64,000 nucleotides of DNA from the NCBI GenBank assembly GCA_041905595.1, contig JAYRKT010000006.1, forward strand, positions 62,001 to 126,000. The letters are read 5' to 3'. The notes beneath the pieces were generated by a model. The model saw only the letters and a list, made by a program, of their open reading frames with translations. It did no database searches and was not told the origin of the DNA. Of this stretch, positions 25,998 to 35,006 are shown piece by piece; the stretch's first letter is position 1; every line of letters begins with the position of its first letter. Position numbers and translations under genes: made by a program. The stretch is from Aliitabrizicola sp041905595 (GTDB taxonomy: Bacteria; Pseudomonadota; Alphaproteobacteria; Rhodobacterales; Rhodobacteraceae).

Positions 25998-27499
25998 AAC
26001 GTGGTGGCTTCGTCGAGCGGCCAGATCGGGCGCTTGACCCGTTTGTAGGGGCGGCGGGCCATCTTCGGCGTGGAGAGTGCGCCGCTGTCGCAGACGATGA
26101 CCTTGCCGGCGATAGGCTCGAAGGCCGCGCGGAAGTGCTGCATGCTCTTCAGCGCCAGAACCTTGCGCTTGGTCGGGTCGATGCCAAAGGCGTAAAGCTG
26201 CTGGCGGTCGAGCATCTGTTCGCGCTCGGTCACGATCAGGATCTCGACGCCGTCCACCTTGAGCACCGCCGTCGTACCATAGGTCCGGTCGAGGCCCCCC
26301 AGCATCGGCCCGTCGCCGCGGAAGAACCCGTCAGACAGTTTTTCGATCCGCCCGGTCAGGGTCAGGGGACCGCCGCCGAAGGCCGGGTCGTTCTTGCCGC
26401 CCACGGCGATGGTGACGGTCTCGCCCTCCTTGTGCTTGTGAAGCTCGATGGCCGCTTCCGGGTCGATCATCGGCGCGAAGACGGCCTCGGTCAGTTTGGC
26501 ATCGAGCATCGCCTTCAGCAGGTTCGTCGCATCGCCATAGGCGCCAGAGCCAGGGTTGTCGGCATAGTCGGCGATCACCAGCGGGCCCTTCGAGGCATCG
26601 AAGCCCTTGGCCTGCGCCACGGCATCGGCGACCTCAAGGAAGGTGTTGGCGCAGGAGTAGCGCGCATCCCAGATCGCGCGGGCATGGGCGTCGGCAATCT
26701 CGGCGGCCCGCTTGTCCGCGCCAGCCACGCCCCTGTCATAGGTCACATAGACCGCCGGCCCCATCTCGGTGATGTCGGCATCCGAGAAGCCGGAGTTGAG
26801 CGAGACCGACAGGATGCCCGGCTCGGTCTCTTCCTTGCGGGCCTTTTCGTATTCCTGCACCATCGGCCCGACATCCGACCGCCCGGCATTCGCCTCGTCC
26901 ATCATCGGGACATGGCGGCGGATGGTCGTGGGCTTCGTCCGGCCCGCCATCGCGTCGTCGAGGAGGAGCCCCGCACGCTTGCCCGAGATGCGAAGGTCGA
27001 TATGCGGATAGGTTTTGTAGGTGACCCAGATCTGCGCCTGCTGCGCCATTGCCTCGGTGGCGTTGGCGTGGAGGTCGAGCGTCGCGGCAATCGGCAGGTG
27101 TGGCCCGACAATCGCCCGGATGCGGCGGAGCAGTTCGCCTTCGCCATCCTCATGGTCTTCCGCGACCTGCGCGCCGTGCAGACCCAGCAGGATGCCGTCT
27201 ATCTGGCCGTGCCGTGCGCGGATCGCGTCGCAGATCTTGCCTGCGACAAGGTCATAGGCCTCGGTCGAGACCGGGGCGTTGGGCGAGGCGAGGGCCGAGA
27301 TCACATGCGTCATCTCCCAGCCCCGATCGGTGGCGGCGTCGAGGAAGCCGGCAAGTTCGGTATTCGCCTCGCCCCGCATGGTGATGGCCTCGTCGCCTTC
27401 CGCCAGGGTGTCGACCTGAAAGTCGTGCAGCTCGGTGAAGCCCTTCTTGAACGTGTTGTTTTCCGTGATGAATTCGGCGGTCAGCACGCGGAAGGTCAT
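25994..27499 (-). CDS. M81 family metallopeptidase (MlrC-like)
   Basis: A 501-residue protein of the MlrC/M81 family, named after the enzyme for the last step of microcystin breakdown in sphingomonads. It opens FRVLTAEFITENNTF (the family starts with an ExxxExNTF-like motif) and has the conserved DLHAN motif and KTYPHID near the middle. It is the last gene of a dipeptide ABC importer operon, 12 bp after the ATPase gene. This suggests hydrolysis of an imported peptide or amide; microcystin itself need not be the substrate. Confidence 0.85.
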   Translation of the reverse strand: MTFRVLTAEFITENNTFKKGFTELHDFQVDTLAEGDEAITMRGEANTELAGFLDAATDRGWEMTHVISALASPNAPVSTEAYDLVAGKICDAIRARHGQIDGILLGLHGAQVAEDHEDGEGELLRRIRAIVGPHLPIAATLDLHANATEAMAQQAQIWVTYKTYPHIDLRISGKRAGLLLDDAMAGRTKPTTIRRHVPMMDEANAGRSDVGPMVQEYEKARKEETEPGILSVSLNSGFSDADITEMGPAVYVTYDRGVAGADKRAAEIADAHARAIWDARYSCANTFLEVADAVAQAKGFDASKGPLVIADYADNPGSGAYGDATNLLKAMLDAKLTEAVFAPMIDPEAAIELHKHKEGETVTIAVGGKNDPAFGGGPLTLTGRIEKLSDGFFRGDGPMLGGLDRTYGTTAVLKVDGVEILIVTEREQMLDRQQLYAFGIDPTKRKVLALKSMQHFRAAFEPIAGKVIVCDSGALSTPKMARRPYKRVKRPIWPLDEATTF

Positions 27500-27511
27500 G
27501 GAAATAGCCTT

Positions 27512-28456
27512 TCAAAGCGGATGGAAGCAGGCGACGGGATGGTCGGATGCTGTCAAGTCGGGGTTCTCGGCGCGGCACCGGTCGGTCGCGCGCGGGCAGC
27601 GGGCCGCAAAGGCGCAGCCCTTGGGCAGGTCGAAGGCCGACGGGATCTCGCCCTCGATGGCGCGGAGCCGCTTCCGCTGATGGGGATCGGGTGCAAAGGT
27701 GCTGTCCATCAGCGCTGCCGTATAGGGGTGGCGCGGCGGGGCGTCGGAGCGTGGCAGCACCTCAACCACGGCACCGAGATACATCACCACGATCCGGTCG
27801 CAGAAGTACCGCACAAGGCCGAGGTCGTGGCTGATGAAGAGGTAAGTCAGGCCCAGTTCGCGCCGGAGCTCGGACAGAAGCGCGATGATCTGTGCCTGGA
27901 TCGACACGTCGAGCGAGGCGGTCGGCTCATCCAGCACAAGGAAGTCCGGGGCCTGCGCCAGGGCGCGGGCAATGCCGATGCGCTGCCGCTGGCCGCCAGA
28001 CATCTGGTGCGGGTAGCTGGCCGACAGCCGCTCCGACAAGCCGACCTGGCCCAGAAGCTCGGCGATCCGTCCCGCGGGCGGCTCTTCGCCCTGCACGCGG
28101 AAGGGTTCAGCCAGCACCTCGGCCACGGTGAAGCGCGGGTCGAGCGAGGAATACGGGTCCTGGAAGACCATCGCCATCCTCCGCCGCATCCGGCGCATGT
28201 CGCCGCGCGAAAGTTTGGTCAGGTCCTGCCCGTCGAAGCTGATCGACCCGGAGGTGGGCTCAATCAGCCGCAGGATCAGCCGCGCGAGGGTGGACTTGCC
28301 GCAGCCGCTTTCGCCGACGACACCGACGACCTCGCCCTTGCCGATGTCCAGCGACACGCCACGCACCGCCAGCATGGCGCGCGGCTTGGCCAGAAGGCCG
28401 CCTCCGGTCTGGAAGCGTTTCACAAGGCCCTCGGCGCGGATCAGCGGCTCAGCCAT
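27512..28456 (-). CDS. Oligopeptide/dipeptide ABC transporter ATP-binding protein (OppF/DppF type)
   Basis: A 314-residue ATPase with Walker A GESGCGKST, signature MSGGQRQRIGIARAL and Walker B FLVLDEPTASLD. The C-terminal extension carries the oligopeptide-type CxxxxxCP cluster (GCAFAARCPRATDRC), seen in DppD/DppF proteins with an iron-sulfur or metal site. Start at the ATG at 28456, overlapping the DppD-type gene by 8 bp. Confidence 0.9.
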   Translation of the reverse strand: MAEPLIRAEGLVKRFQTGGGLLAKPRAMLAVRGVSLDIGKGEVVGVVGESGCGKSTLARLILRLIEPTSGSISFDGQDLTKLSRGDMRRMRRRMAMVFQDPYSSLDPRFTVAEVLAEPFRVQGEEPPAGRIAELLGQVGLSERLSASYPHQMSGGQRQRIGIARALAQAPDFLVLDEPTASLDVSIQAQIIALLSELRRELGLTYLFISHDLGLVRYFCDRIVVMYLGAVVEVLPRSDAPPRHPYTAALMDSTFAPDPHQRKRLRAIEGEIPSAFDLPKGCAFAARCPRATDRCRAENPDLTASDHPVACFHPL

Positions 28457-29417
28457 GGGCGCCTCCAAGCGGATGGTGGCAGGCGACGATGCCGCCGTCA
28501 GGCAGGGTACGGACCTCGGGGATCACCCGCTCGCAGGTTCCGTCCGACCGTGGGCAGCGCGGGTGGAACCGGCATCCGGAGGGGTAGGTGACGACCGAGG
28601 GGACAAGGCCCGGAATGCCGGTCAGGCTGCCGGGCGCCATGCCCTCGCGCGGGATGCAGTCGATCAACGCGGTAGTGTAGGGGTGGTGCGGCGAGGCGAA
28701 GAGCGGCCCTACGGCGCGCGTCTCGGCCAGCCGCCCGGCGTAGAGGACTGCAACCTTGTCGCAGACCTGCGCCACCACGCCCATGTCATGGGTGATGAGC
28801 ATCAGGGCAAGGCCCCGCTCGCGCACTAACTCGCCAAGGATATGGATGATCTGCGCCTGCACGGTGACGTCAAGCGCGGTCGTGGGTTCATCCGCCACGA
28901 TCAGGTCAGGCTCGGCTGCCAGCGCCATCGCGATGACGATGCGCTGCTTCATGCCGCCCGACAGCTGATGCGGATAGGCGTCGCAGACGGTTGCCGCCTC
29001 GGGGATGCGCAGACGCGTCAGAAGCTCGACCGTGCGGGCGCGGGCAGCCTTCGCGTCCAGCCCCAGATGCAGCCGCGCCATGATGTCGACCTGATCGCCA
29101 ATGCGCTGCACCGGGTCCATCGCGGTCATCGGGTTCTGCGTCACAAGGGCGATGCGCTTGCCGCGATAGGGGCGGAGCTTGTCCTCGGGCAGTTTCGACA
29201 GGTCGGTGCCGTCGAAGATGACCGATCCTTCCGCGATCCGCCCTCCGATCAGCGGCAGAAGCCCCGTCACCGCCATCGCCGTCAGCGACTTGCCCGAGCC
29301 GCTTTCACCGACGAGACCCAGGATTTCGCCCCGGTCCAGAGTGAAGGACAGGCCCGACAGCGGTTCGACGCTGCCGATGCGGACCCCAAGGTTTTCGACC
29401 GACAGGAGCATCCTCAC
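28449..29417 (-). CDS. Oligopeptide/dipeptide ABC transporter ATP-binding protein (OppD/DppD type)
   Basis: A 322-residue ATPase with Walker A GESGSGKS, signature LSGGMKQRIVIAMAL and Walker B LIVADEPTTALD. The C-terminal CRFHPRCPRSDGTC cluster is present. I use the GTG at 29417, which overlaps the upstream permease stop by 4 bp (GTGA); an ATG two codons later is an equally good start. Partners with the OppF/DppF-type ATPase. Confidence 0.9.
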   Translation of the reverse strand: MRMLLSVENLGVRIGSVEPLSGLSFTLDRGEILGLVGESGSGKSLTAMAVTGLLPLIGGRIAEGSVIFDGTDLSKLPEDKLRPYRGKRIALVTQNPMTAMDPVQRIGDQVDIMARLHLGLDAKAARARTVELLTRLRIPEAATVCDAYPHQLSGGMKQRIVIAMALAAEPDLIVADEPTTALDVTVQAQIIHILGELVRERGLALMLITHDMGVVAQVCDKVAVLYAGRLAETRAVGPLFASPHHPYTTALIDCIPREGMAPGSLTGIPGLVPSVVTYPSGCRFHPRCPRSDGTCERVIPEVRTLPDGGIVACHHPLGGAHG

Positions 29418-30268
29418 GCCTCCCTCAGCCGGGTCTTGATGTCGAGCGCCCGGATCAGCGCATCGCCGAAGAGGTTGATCGCGACCACGGTGATCGCCAC
29501 GGCAAGGCCGGGGAAGACGATGATCCAGGGCGCCTTGAACAGGAGCGCCGAGCCAGACGACATCATCGCGCCCCAGCTTGGGGTCGGCGGCTGCGCGCCA
29601 AGGCCGAAGAAGCCGAGCGTCGCCTCAAGGATGATCGCGTCGCCGGTGGCGAGCATCCCCGCCACAAGCACAGGGGCAAGCGAGTTAGGCAAGAGGTGGC
29701 GCAGGAGGATGAAGCTGTCCCTCGCGCCAAGGCTTTTTGCCGCCTCGATATAGGTCTCGGACCGGATCGCCATGATCTGCGCACGTGTCAGGCGGGTGAA
29801 CTGGGCGAGGTAGGCGACAGCGATCGCGGCCATGGTGCCGGTGATGCCGGGGCCGATGATGGCGACAAGGATCAGCGCGATCAGGATTTCCGGAAAGGAC
29901 CATGTCAGATCGACGAAGATCGTCACCGCCCGGTCGAAGGCTCCGCCGAAATAGCCCGCTGCTGCGCCGAGCACCATGCCCGTGAACACCGAGACGCTGA
30001 TCGACAGGACCGACACGGTCAGCGAGGTCCGCGCGCCGTAAAGGACGCGGGTCAGCAGGTCACGGCCGAACTCGTCGGTCCCGAGCCAATGCGCGGCGCT
30101 TGGGGCAGAAAACGCGTTTGGCAGGTCCTGGATGTCATAGGCATAGGGTGTAAGGATCGGCGCGAAGATCGCGCCCAGCACCACGAGCGCCAGCCAGGCG
30201 CCCGAGATCGCGCCTTTCGGCGTCCGCAGGGCGCGGCCGATGGAGTTGAGGGTCCCTTTCAGGCTCAT
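29414..30268 (-). CDS. Dipeptide ABC transporter permease (DppC type)
   Basis: A 284-residue permease with the DppC layout: a short N-terminal cytoplasmic segment, a first hydrophobic helix, then LGTDEFGRDLLTRVLYGARTSL and five further helices. The ABC-docking loop EAAKSLGARDSFILLRHLLPN is clear. It overlaps DppB-type and DppD-type genes by 4 bp on each side. Confidence 0.9.
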   Translation of the reverse strand: MSLKGTLNSIGRALRTPKGAISGAWLALVVLGAIFAPILTPYAYDIQDLPNAFSAPSAAHWLGTDEFGRDLLTRVLYGARTSLTVSVLSISVSVFTGMVLGAAAGYFGGAFDRAVTIFVDLTWSFPEILIALILVAIIGPGITGTMAAIAVAYLAQFTRLTRAQIMAIRSETYIEAAKSLGARDSFILLRHLLPNSLAPVLVAGMLATGDAIILEATLGFFGLGAQPPTPSWGAMMSSGSALLFKAPWIIVFPGLAVAITVVAINLFGDALIRALDIKTRLREA

Positions 30269-31191
30269 GTCAGGGCACTCCGTACCCGCGGGTCCATCAG
30301 GGCCTGGAGGATGTCGCCCAGCAACGTGCCGAGCATCACCGCGATCGCCAGCATGAGAAGGCAGGCCTGCACCACCGGGTAGTCATGCTGGCCAAGCGCC
30401 TTGATGAGCGTCAGGCCAAGGCCGGGGCGGGCAAAGACATATTCGACCGTTACCGCACCGCCGAGGATCCAGCCGATGCGCAGGGCAAGGATCGTCACCA
30501 CCGGGATCAGCGCATGGCGCAGGACGTGGCGCAGGCGGATGCGGGCGGGCGACAGGCCCTTGGCGTGCAGAAGCAGAACGAAGTCGCGGCTGCCTGCGTC
30601 GATCATCGACACGCGGGTGACACGCGCGACCAGCGCCATGCCGCCAAGTCCGATGGTCAGCACCGGCAGGACCAGACTTTCCCAGCCCCGCGCGCCCGAG
30701 ACCGGGAACCAGCCGAGTTGCACCGAGAAGGCGAGGATGAGGAGAAGCCCGAGCCAGAATGAAGGCAGGGTAGAACCGAGCAGCACGCCCCCCATGATCA
30801 TTTGGTCCGGCCAGCGGTCGCGGTAGGCGGCGGCGACGATGCCCAGAATGATGCCGACGACCGAGGAAAACAGCAGTGCGAACCCGCCGAGCATCAGCGA
30901 ATTCGGCAGCACCTGCGCGATCATCGAGGCCACGGGCCGGCGGGTGATGATCGAGGTGCCAAGATCGCCCTGCAGGACGTTGCCCAGCCACATGCCGTAT
31001 TGCACGACCAGCGGCTGATCGAGGCCGTACTTGGCCTCGATCTTGGCCCGGGCCTCGGGGCCCGAGCCGACCTTCAGCAGGTTGTCCACCGGATCGCCGG
31101 GGATGAGGTGCAGGATCAGGAAGATGATCACCGACACCGCCAGAAAGACCGGCAGGAGGAGCAGGACGCGCCTTATGAGATAGTCGAGCAT
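30265..31191 (-). CDS. Dipeptide ABC transporter permease (DppB type)
   Basis: A 308-residue permease beginning MLDYLIRRVLLLLPVFLAVS, with the periplasmic HLIPGDPVDNLL motif and the LGLDQPLVVQYGMWLGNVLQGDLGTS-like region typical of DppB. The docking loop LLLHAKGLSPARIRLRHVLRH contacts the ATPase. It follows the binding protein gene by 24 bp in the same operon. Confidence 0.9.
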   Translation of the reverse strand: MLDYLIRRVLLLLPVFLAVSVIIFLILHLIPGDPVDNLLKVGSGPEARAKIEAKYGLDQPLVVQYGMWLGNVLQGDLGTSIITRRPVASMIAQVLPNSLMLGGFALLFSSVVGIILGIVAAAYRDRWPDQMIMGGVLLGSTLPSFWLGLLLILAFSVQLGWFPVSGARGWESLVLPVLTIGLGGMALVARVTRVSMIDAGSRDFVLLLHAKGLSPARIRLRHVLRHALIPVVTILALRIGWILGGAVTVEYVFARPGLGLTLIKALGQHDYPVVQACLLMLAIAVMLGTLLGDILQALMDPRVRSALT

Positions 31192-31215
31192 CTCGCCCCT
31201 CCGTCGGTCAGGCCG

Positions 31216-32790
31216 TCACTCTTTCACGTCGACGTCGACCATGACGACGCCAGTGATCGAAGTCCCGTGGATCGCGTCCGGCATCGTGATGTGTTCCTTG
31301 TTGTAGGCCATGTTCTGCGGCGGTTGGTAGATCGGCGCATAGGGGAACTGGCTGGTCACATACTGATGGTAGGCGGTGAAGTTCGCGGTCCGCTCTTCTC
31401 CGGTCTTCGATCCGGTCATCGCCTTGGTCCGCAGCTCTTCTGCCTCCGGGTCGTTGAACATCGACACGTTCGGATAGCCCAGCCGGTCGCCGCCGAAGAA
31501 CCAGTCAACGATGTCGGCATTGTTCCAGAAGTAGGACCGGACGGCGAGCTGCTGGTCCCCCGACTTGTACTGGTCGCGGATCGTCGAGCTGTCGAAGGTC
31601 TGGATCTGCGGATCGAAGCCGACTGCTTTAAGCTGTGCCTGAACAACTTCCGTCAAGCGACGGAAAACGCTGTCGTTTTGCGTCCAAAGCGAGACGGTCA
31701 GCTTCTTGCCGTCCTTTTCGCGAACGCCGTCGGCGCCCTTGACCCAGCCGGCCTCGTCCAGAAGCGCATTGGCCTTCGCGGGGTCGAAGCTGATGTTCAC
31801 CGCCGGGTCGATCTTCGATTCAGGCAGGGCCGAGATCAGGAAGTTGTGCGCGACCTCGCCATAGCCCGAGAAGACGTTCTGCAGGATCTCGTCCTGGTTG
31901 ATCGCCAGCGCTGCCGCCTGCCGCACCTTGATGTCGGTGAAGGGTTCCTTCGTGACGTTGATCGGCATGTAGTAGACTTCCTGACCGGGGATCGGAGCCA
32001 CGGCCAGCGCCGCATCGCCGGAGATTTCCTTCAGGTAGTCGGTCGGCAGCGACAGAAGCCCGTCCACGCCGCCGGATTTCAGTTCCAGGAAGGCGGTCGA
32101 ATCCTCGGGGATCTCGCGGAAGGTGATCCGCTCCAGATGCGCCGGTCCCTTGTTGGCCGAAAGCGGCGAGCCCCAGGCATAGTCGTCGTTGCGCACAACC
32201 ACAGTTTCCTGGCCGAGCGTGAAGCTTTCCAGCTTGAACGGACCGGTGCCCACGGCCTCGGTAATGCCGTAGTCATCGCCAAGCGCCTCGACCGCGTCCG
32301 GGTCGGGAATGCCCATGAAGGACGAGGAGAGGTTGTAAAGAATGTTCGGGTCCGGATGGGCCATCACGAACTTCACGGTCAGGTCATCCGGCGTCTCGAC
32401 CGAGGCGATGGCGTCGACCATGTACGAGCTTTCCGTCTTGCGGAACATCTCGATGAACTTGGCGATGTCATGCGAGGTCAGCGTCTTGCCGTTGTGGAAC
32501 TTCACGCCCGGCTTGAGGTGGAACACCCAGGACATGCCATCGGGCGCCTCATCCCAGCTTTCGGCGAGGTAGGGGTGGAAGGAAAGATCGGCATCCTGCG
32601 CGACGAGGTTGTCGTAGATCATCGAATAGACGGTGTTGGTGTTCACCGCCGTCAGCAGGTTGTAGCTGGGGATGCCGACCTCGTTCGTGCCAAGGACAAA
32701 GGTCGCTTCCTGCGCGGCAGCGGACAGGGGCAGCAGCGCCGCCACCGACACGCTTGCGGCAAGCATGTGTTTCTTCAACGTCATGAACAT
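31216..32790 (-). CDS. Peptide ABC transporter substrate-binding protein
   Basis: A 524-residue family-5 extracellular binding protein (DppA/OppA type) with a signal peptide of about 26 residues ending near LSAAAQE. Family features include YLAESWDEAPDGMSWVFHLKPGVKFHNG. Start taken at the ATG at 32790, ten bases after GGGAG; an ATG two codons on is also possible. The ligand is a peptide or similar; the nearby racemase, GNAT and M81 genes suggest peptides or amino acids with D-residues (inference). Confidence 0.88.
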   Translation of the reverse strand: MFMTLKKHMLAASVSVAALLPLSAAAQEATFVLGTNEVGIPSYNLLTAVNTNTVYSMIYDNLVAQDADLSFHPYLAESWDEAPDGMSWVFHLKPGVKFHNGKTLTSHDIAKFIEMFRKTESSYMVDAIASVETPDDLTVKFVMAHPDPNILYNLSSSFMGIPDPDAVEALGDDYGITEAVGTGPFKLESFTLGQETVVVRNDDYAWGSPLSANKGPAHLERITFREIPEDSTAFLELKSGGVDGLLSLPTDYLKEISGDAALAVAPIPGQEVYYMPINVTKEPFTDIKVRQAAALAINQDEILQNVFSGYGEVAHNFLISALPESKIDPAVNISFDPAKANALLDEAGWVKGADGVREKDGKKLTVSLWTQNDSVFRRLTEVVQAQLKAVGFDPQIQTFDSSTIRDQYKSGDQQLAVRSYFWNNADIVDWFFGGDRLGYPNVSMFNDPEAEELRTKAMTGSKTGEERTANFTAYHQYVTSQFPYAPIYQPPQNMAYNKEHITMPDAIHGTSITGVVMVDVDVKE

Positions 32791-32822
32791 CTTGTTGGAA
32801 CTCCCTGTGCTGATTGTTGTGG

Positions 32823-33728
32823 TCATTTCAGTGGTCTGTGGGGATCACCGGCATGGCCGATGAAGTCGTTGTAAAGGGCGGAAACGCGGGTCATCCGTTC
32901 CTCCACCTCTGGGCCAAGCTGGGCGAAGACGCCGTTCACCAGCAGCCCAATGAGCGAGGACATGGCCGAAGTGGCATCCCAGAACTGGTTGAAATCGGTC
33001 TGCACGACGAAGACCTCGTCAGCGACCTCGCGCGCCCAGGGGCAGTAGGGGTCGGTGATGATCGTGACCGGGATGCCCGCCTCGCGGGCGGCCATCGCCA
33101 GCCTGCGGGTGAGGCGAGAATAGCGGCGCCCGTCGATCAGGATCAGGCAGACATCGCCCGGCGGGGCAAGCAGCACCTCGGCGAAATTCCCGGCGGCGAG
33201 GTCAAGCAATTGCACCCCGGGGCGCAGGTATTGAAGCTGGTTGACCAGGAACTGGCCGTGTCCGCGTTCAGTCTGGAATCCCGAGACGAAGACCTGCTTG
33301 CGCAGCGCCAGCCGCTCCACGACGCGGGCGAAGTCCGGCGAGGCGGCGGTCTCGTAGTTGGCAAGGATCGCCGCCATTTCGCGCTCCAGCCCGCGCGAGA
33401 TCTCGGTCGCCCCCTGTTTCTGGCGGGTGGCGAAATCGGTTAGGCGGTCGCCCACCAGCCAGGCCTTGTCGCCGAGGTCGGACTGGATGGCGCCCTTGAG
33501 GTCCTTGAAATGCCGGTAGCCCAACCCGCGGCAGAAACGGCCGACTGTTGCCTCGCTGACACCGACCTTGGTGGCGACCGAGGCTGCGGTCTCGAAGGGC
33601 AGGTCCTTGAGGTTTGACAGGAAGTAGGTGGCAAGGGTCTGGTTGGCGGGAGTGGCGTCCCGCAGGCTGTCTTCCAGTCGGCCGCGCAAGTCGGCCGGTA
33701 AAGGCGGAACTGCCTCCTGATCTGCCAT
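32823..33728 (-). CDS. RpiR/MurR family transcriptional regulator
   Basis: A 301-residue regulator: N-terminal RpiR helix-turn-helix (about residues 20-95, VGVSEATVGRFCRGLGYRHFKDLKGA) and a C-terminal SIS domain (about 130-270) that normally senses a phosphosugar or amino sugar. It lies 32 bp upstream of the binding protein in the same direction and is divergent from the racemase gene, so it could control both sides. MurR in E. coli senses MurNAc-6-phosphate, which would fit a cell-wall peptide theme, but this is only an analogy. Confidence 0.88.
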   Translation of the reverse strand: MADQEAVPPLPADLRGRLEDSLRDATPANQTLATYFLSNLKDLPFETAASVATKVGVSEATVGRFCRGLGYRHFKDLKGAIQSDLGDKAWLVGDRLTDFATRQKQGATEISRGLEREMAAILANYETAASPDFARVVERLALRKQVFVSGFQTERGHGQFLVNQLQYLRPGVQLLDLAAGNFAEVLLAPPGDVCLILIDGRRYSRLTRRLAMAAREAGIPVTIITDPYCPWAREVADEVFVVQTDFNQFWDATSAMSSLIGLLVNGVFAQLGPEVEERMTRVSALYNDFIGHAGDPHRPLK

Positions 33729-33805
33729 TGACCCCCCGGTCGGTTCCGCGGCCTTGCGCCGTCGTGATTCATCAAAAGCGTGACAGAAACATTCCCAACC
33801 GTCAA

Positions 33806-33815
33806 TCTTGCAAGA
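33806..33815. promoter_or_regulatory. Short palindrome in the RpiR/racemase divergent promoter
   Basis: TCTTGCAAGA is a perfect 10-bp palindrome about midway between the two divergent genes (gap 33729-33863). It could be a regulator site; a 10-bp palindrome can also arise by chance. Confidence 0.2.
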
Positions 33816-33863
33816 AAACTGTGATCGACTAATCTGGCGCGGTTCAATCAGGGGGAGGGCGGA

Positions 33864-35006
33864 ATGCCTGATTCATCGGCAGTGCTGGCGACGCGGCCCC
33901 CTCTGGTGATCGAGGCGGCGGAGCTTCGGCTGGTGCGCCTGCCGCTGGTGACACCTTTCACCATCGCCACCGGCACCATGTATGAAAAGCATTTTCCGCT
34001 GCTCCGGCTGTTTTCGGGTTCGTGGGAGGGCGTGGCGGAAGGGGTGATGGACCCGCTGCCCGATTACCTGCCGGAAACCACGGCGGGGGCGATGGCCTTC
34101 CTGACTGACGCGATTCTGCCCGGTCTGATCGGCAAGAGCTTTGCCCATCCGAACGCGCTCGACCGCCATTTCGCGCCGTGGCGGGCAAACCGGATGGCAC
34201 TGGCGACGGTCGAGATGGCCTTCTGGGACCTCTGGGCGCGGTCGCTGGACTTGCCTCTGCAGACGGTCCTGGGCGGGGAGGGCGACGCGATCGACGTCGG
34301 CGTGTCGCTTGGCATTGGGCCGATCCCGGGCACGCTCGACCGCATCCGCGCGCATCTCGATCAGGGCTACAAGCGCATCAAGCTGAAGATCATGCCGGGC
34401 CATGACCTCGCCCTTGTCCGCGCCGCACGCGAGGCCTTTCCGGGCGCGCATCTGACGGTGGATGCCAACAGCTCCTACACGCTGGCCGATACGGCGCTGC
34501 TGCAGGAGCTGGATGCCTTCGGCCTCGACTACATCGAACAGCCGCTGGCCTGGAACGACATCCACGACCATGCCGTGCTGCAATCGCGGCTTAAGACGCC
34601 GATCTGCCTCGACGAATGCCTTGGCACCGTGGCCGAGACGCGCAAGGCGCTGCAGACGGATGCGGCTCGGGTCGTCAACGTCAAGGTCGGTCGTGTCGGC
34701 GGCCATTCCTCGGCCCGGGCGATCCACGATCTCTGCGCGGCCTTTGACGTGCCGGTCTGGTGCGGAGGGATGCTCGAAAGCGGGGTTGGCCGGGCGCACA
34801 ACATCCACCTTTCCACCCTGCCGAACTTCCGCAAGCCGGGCGATACCTCCTCTGCCAGCCGCTATTTCCATCGTGATATCATCGTGGAGCGTCTGGAAGC
34901 CGACGGGGGCCGGATGCCGGTTCCGCAGGGTCCGGGCACCGGCGTGACGCTGGACCACGATTTCCTGGCCACGGTCAGCACCGACATCCGCAGGTTCGGC
35001 GCATGA
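33864..35006 (+). CDS. Enolase-superfamily racemase, N-succinylamino acid racemase/OSBS type
   Basis: A 380-residue mandelate racemase/muconate lactonising superfamily protein. The catalytic frame of the OSBS/NSAR subgroup is complete: KxK lysines K173 and K175, metal ligands D200, E225 and D250, and the second-face lysine K274; GGMLESGVGRAHN is typical for this subgroup and unlike dipeptide epimerases. No menaquinone genes are near, so racemisation of N-succinyl (or N-acyl) amino acids is more likely than OSB synthesis. It overlaps the GNAT gene by 4 bp. Known precedent: NSAR with a D-amino-acid N-succinyltransferase converts D- to L-amino acids in Geobacillus kaustophilus. Confidence 0.82.
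   Translation: MPDSSAVLATRPPLVIEAAELRLVRLPLVTPFTIATGTMYEKHFPLLRLFSGSWEGVAEGVMDPLPDYLPETTAGAMAFLTDAILPGLIGKSFAHPNALDRHFAPWRANRMALATVEMAFWDLWARSLDLPLQTVLGGEGDAIDVGVSLGIGPIPGTLDRIRAHLDQGYKRIKLKIMPGHDLALVRAAREAFPGAHLTVDANSSYTLADTALLQELDAFGLDYIEQPLAWNDIHDHAVLQSRLKTPICLDECLGTVAETRKALQTDAARVVNVKVGRVGGHSSARAIHDLCAAFDVPVWCGGMLESGVGRAHNIHLSTLPNFRKPGDTSSASRYFHRDIIVERLEADGGRMPVPQGPGTGVTLDHDFLATVSTDIRRFGA

Noticed and set aside
25928..28591. Open frame of 887 codons on the plus strand
   Set aside because: It lies antisense to the M81 peptidase and OppF-type genes, which have full family motifs; long antisense frames are a by-product of high GC content.
30802..32874. Open frame of 690 codons on the plus strand
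   Set aside because: Antisense to the peptide-binding protein and DppB gene; composition is charged and repetitive with no family resemblance.
33864..35006. MenC (o-succinylbenzoate synthase) for menaquinone
   Set aside because: The fold subgroup fits, but no menaquinone genes are nearby and the GNAT pairing supports N-succinylamino acid racemase.
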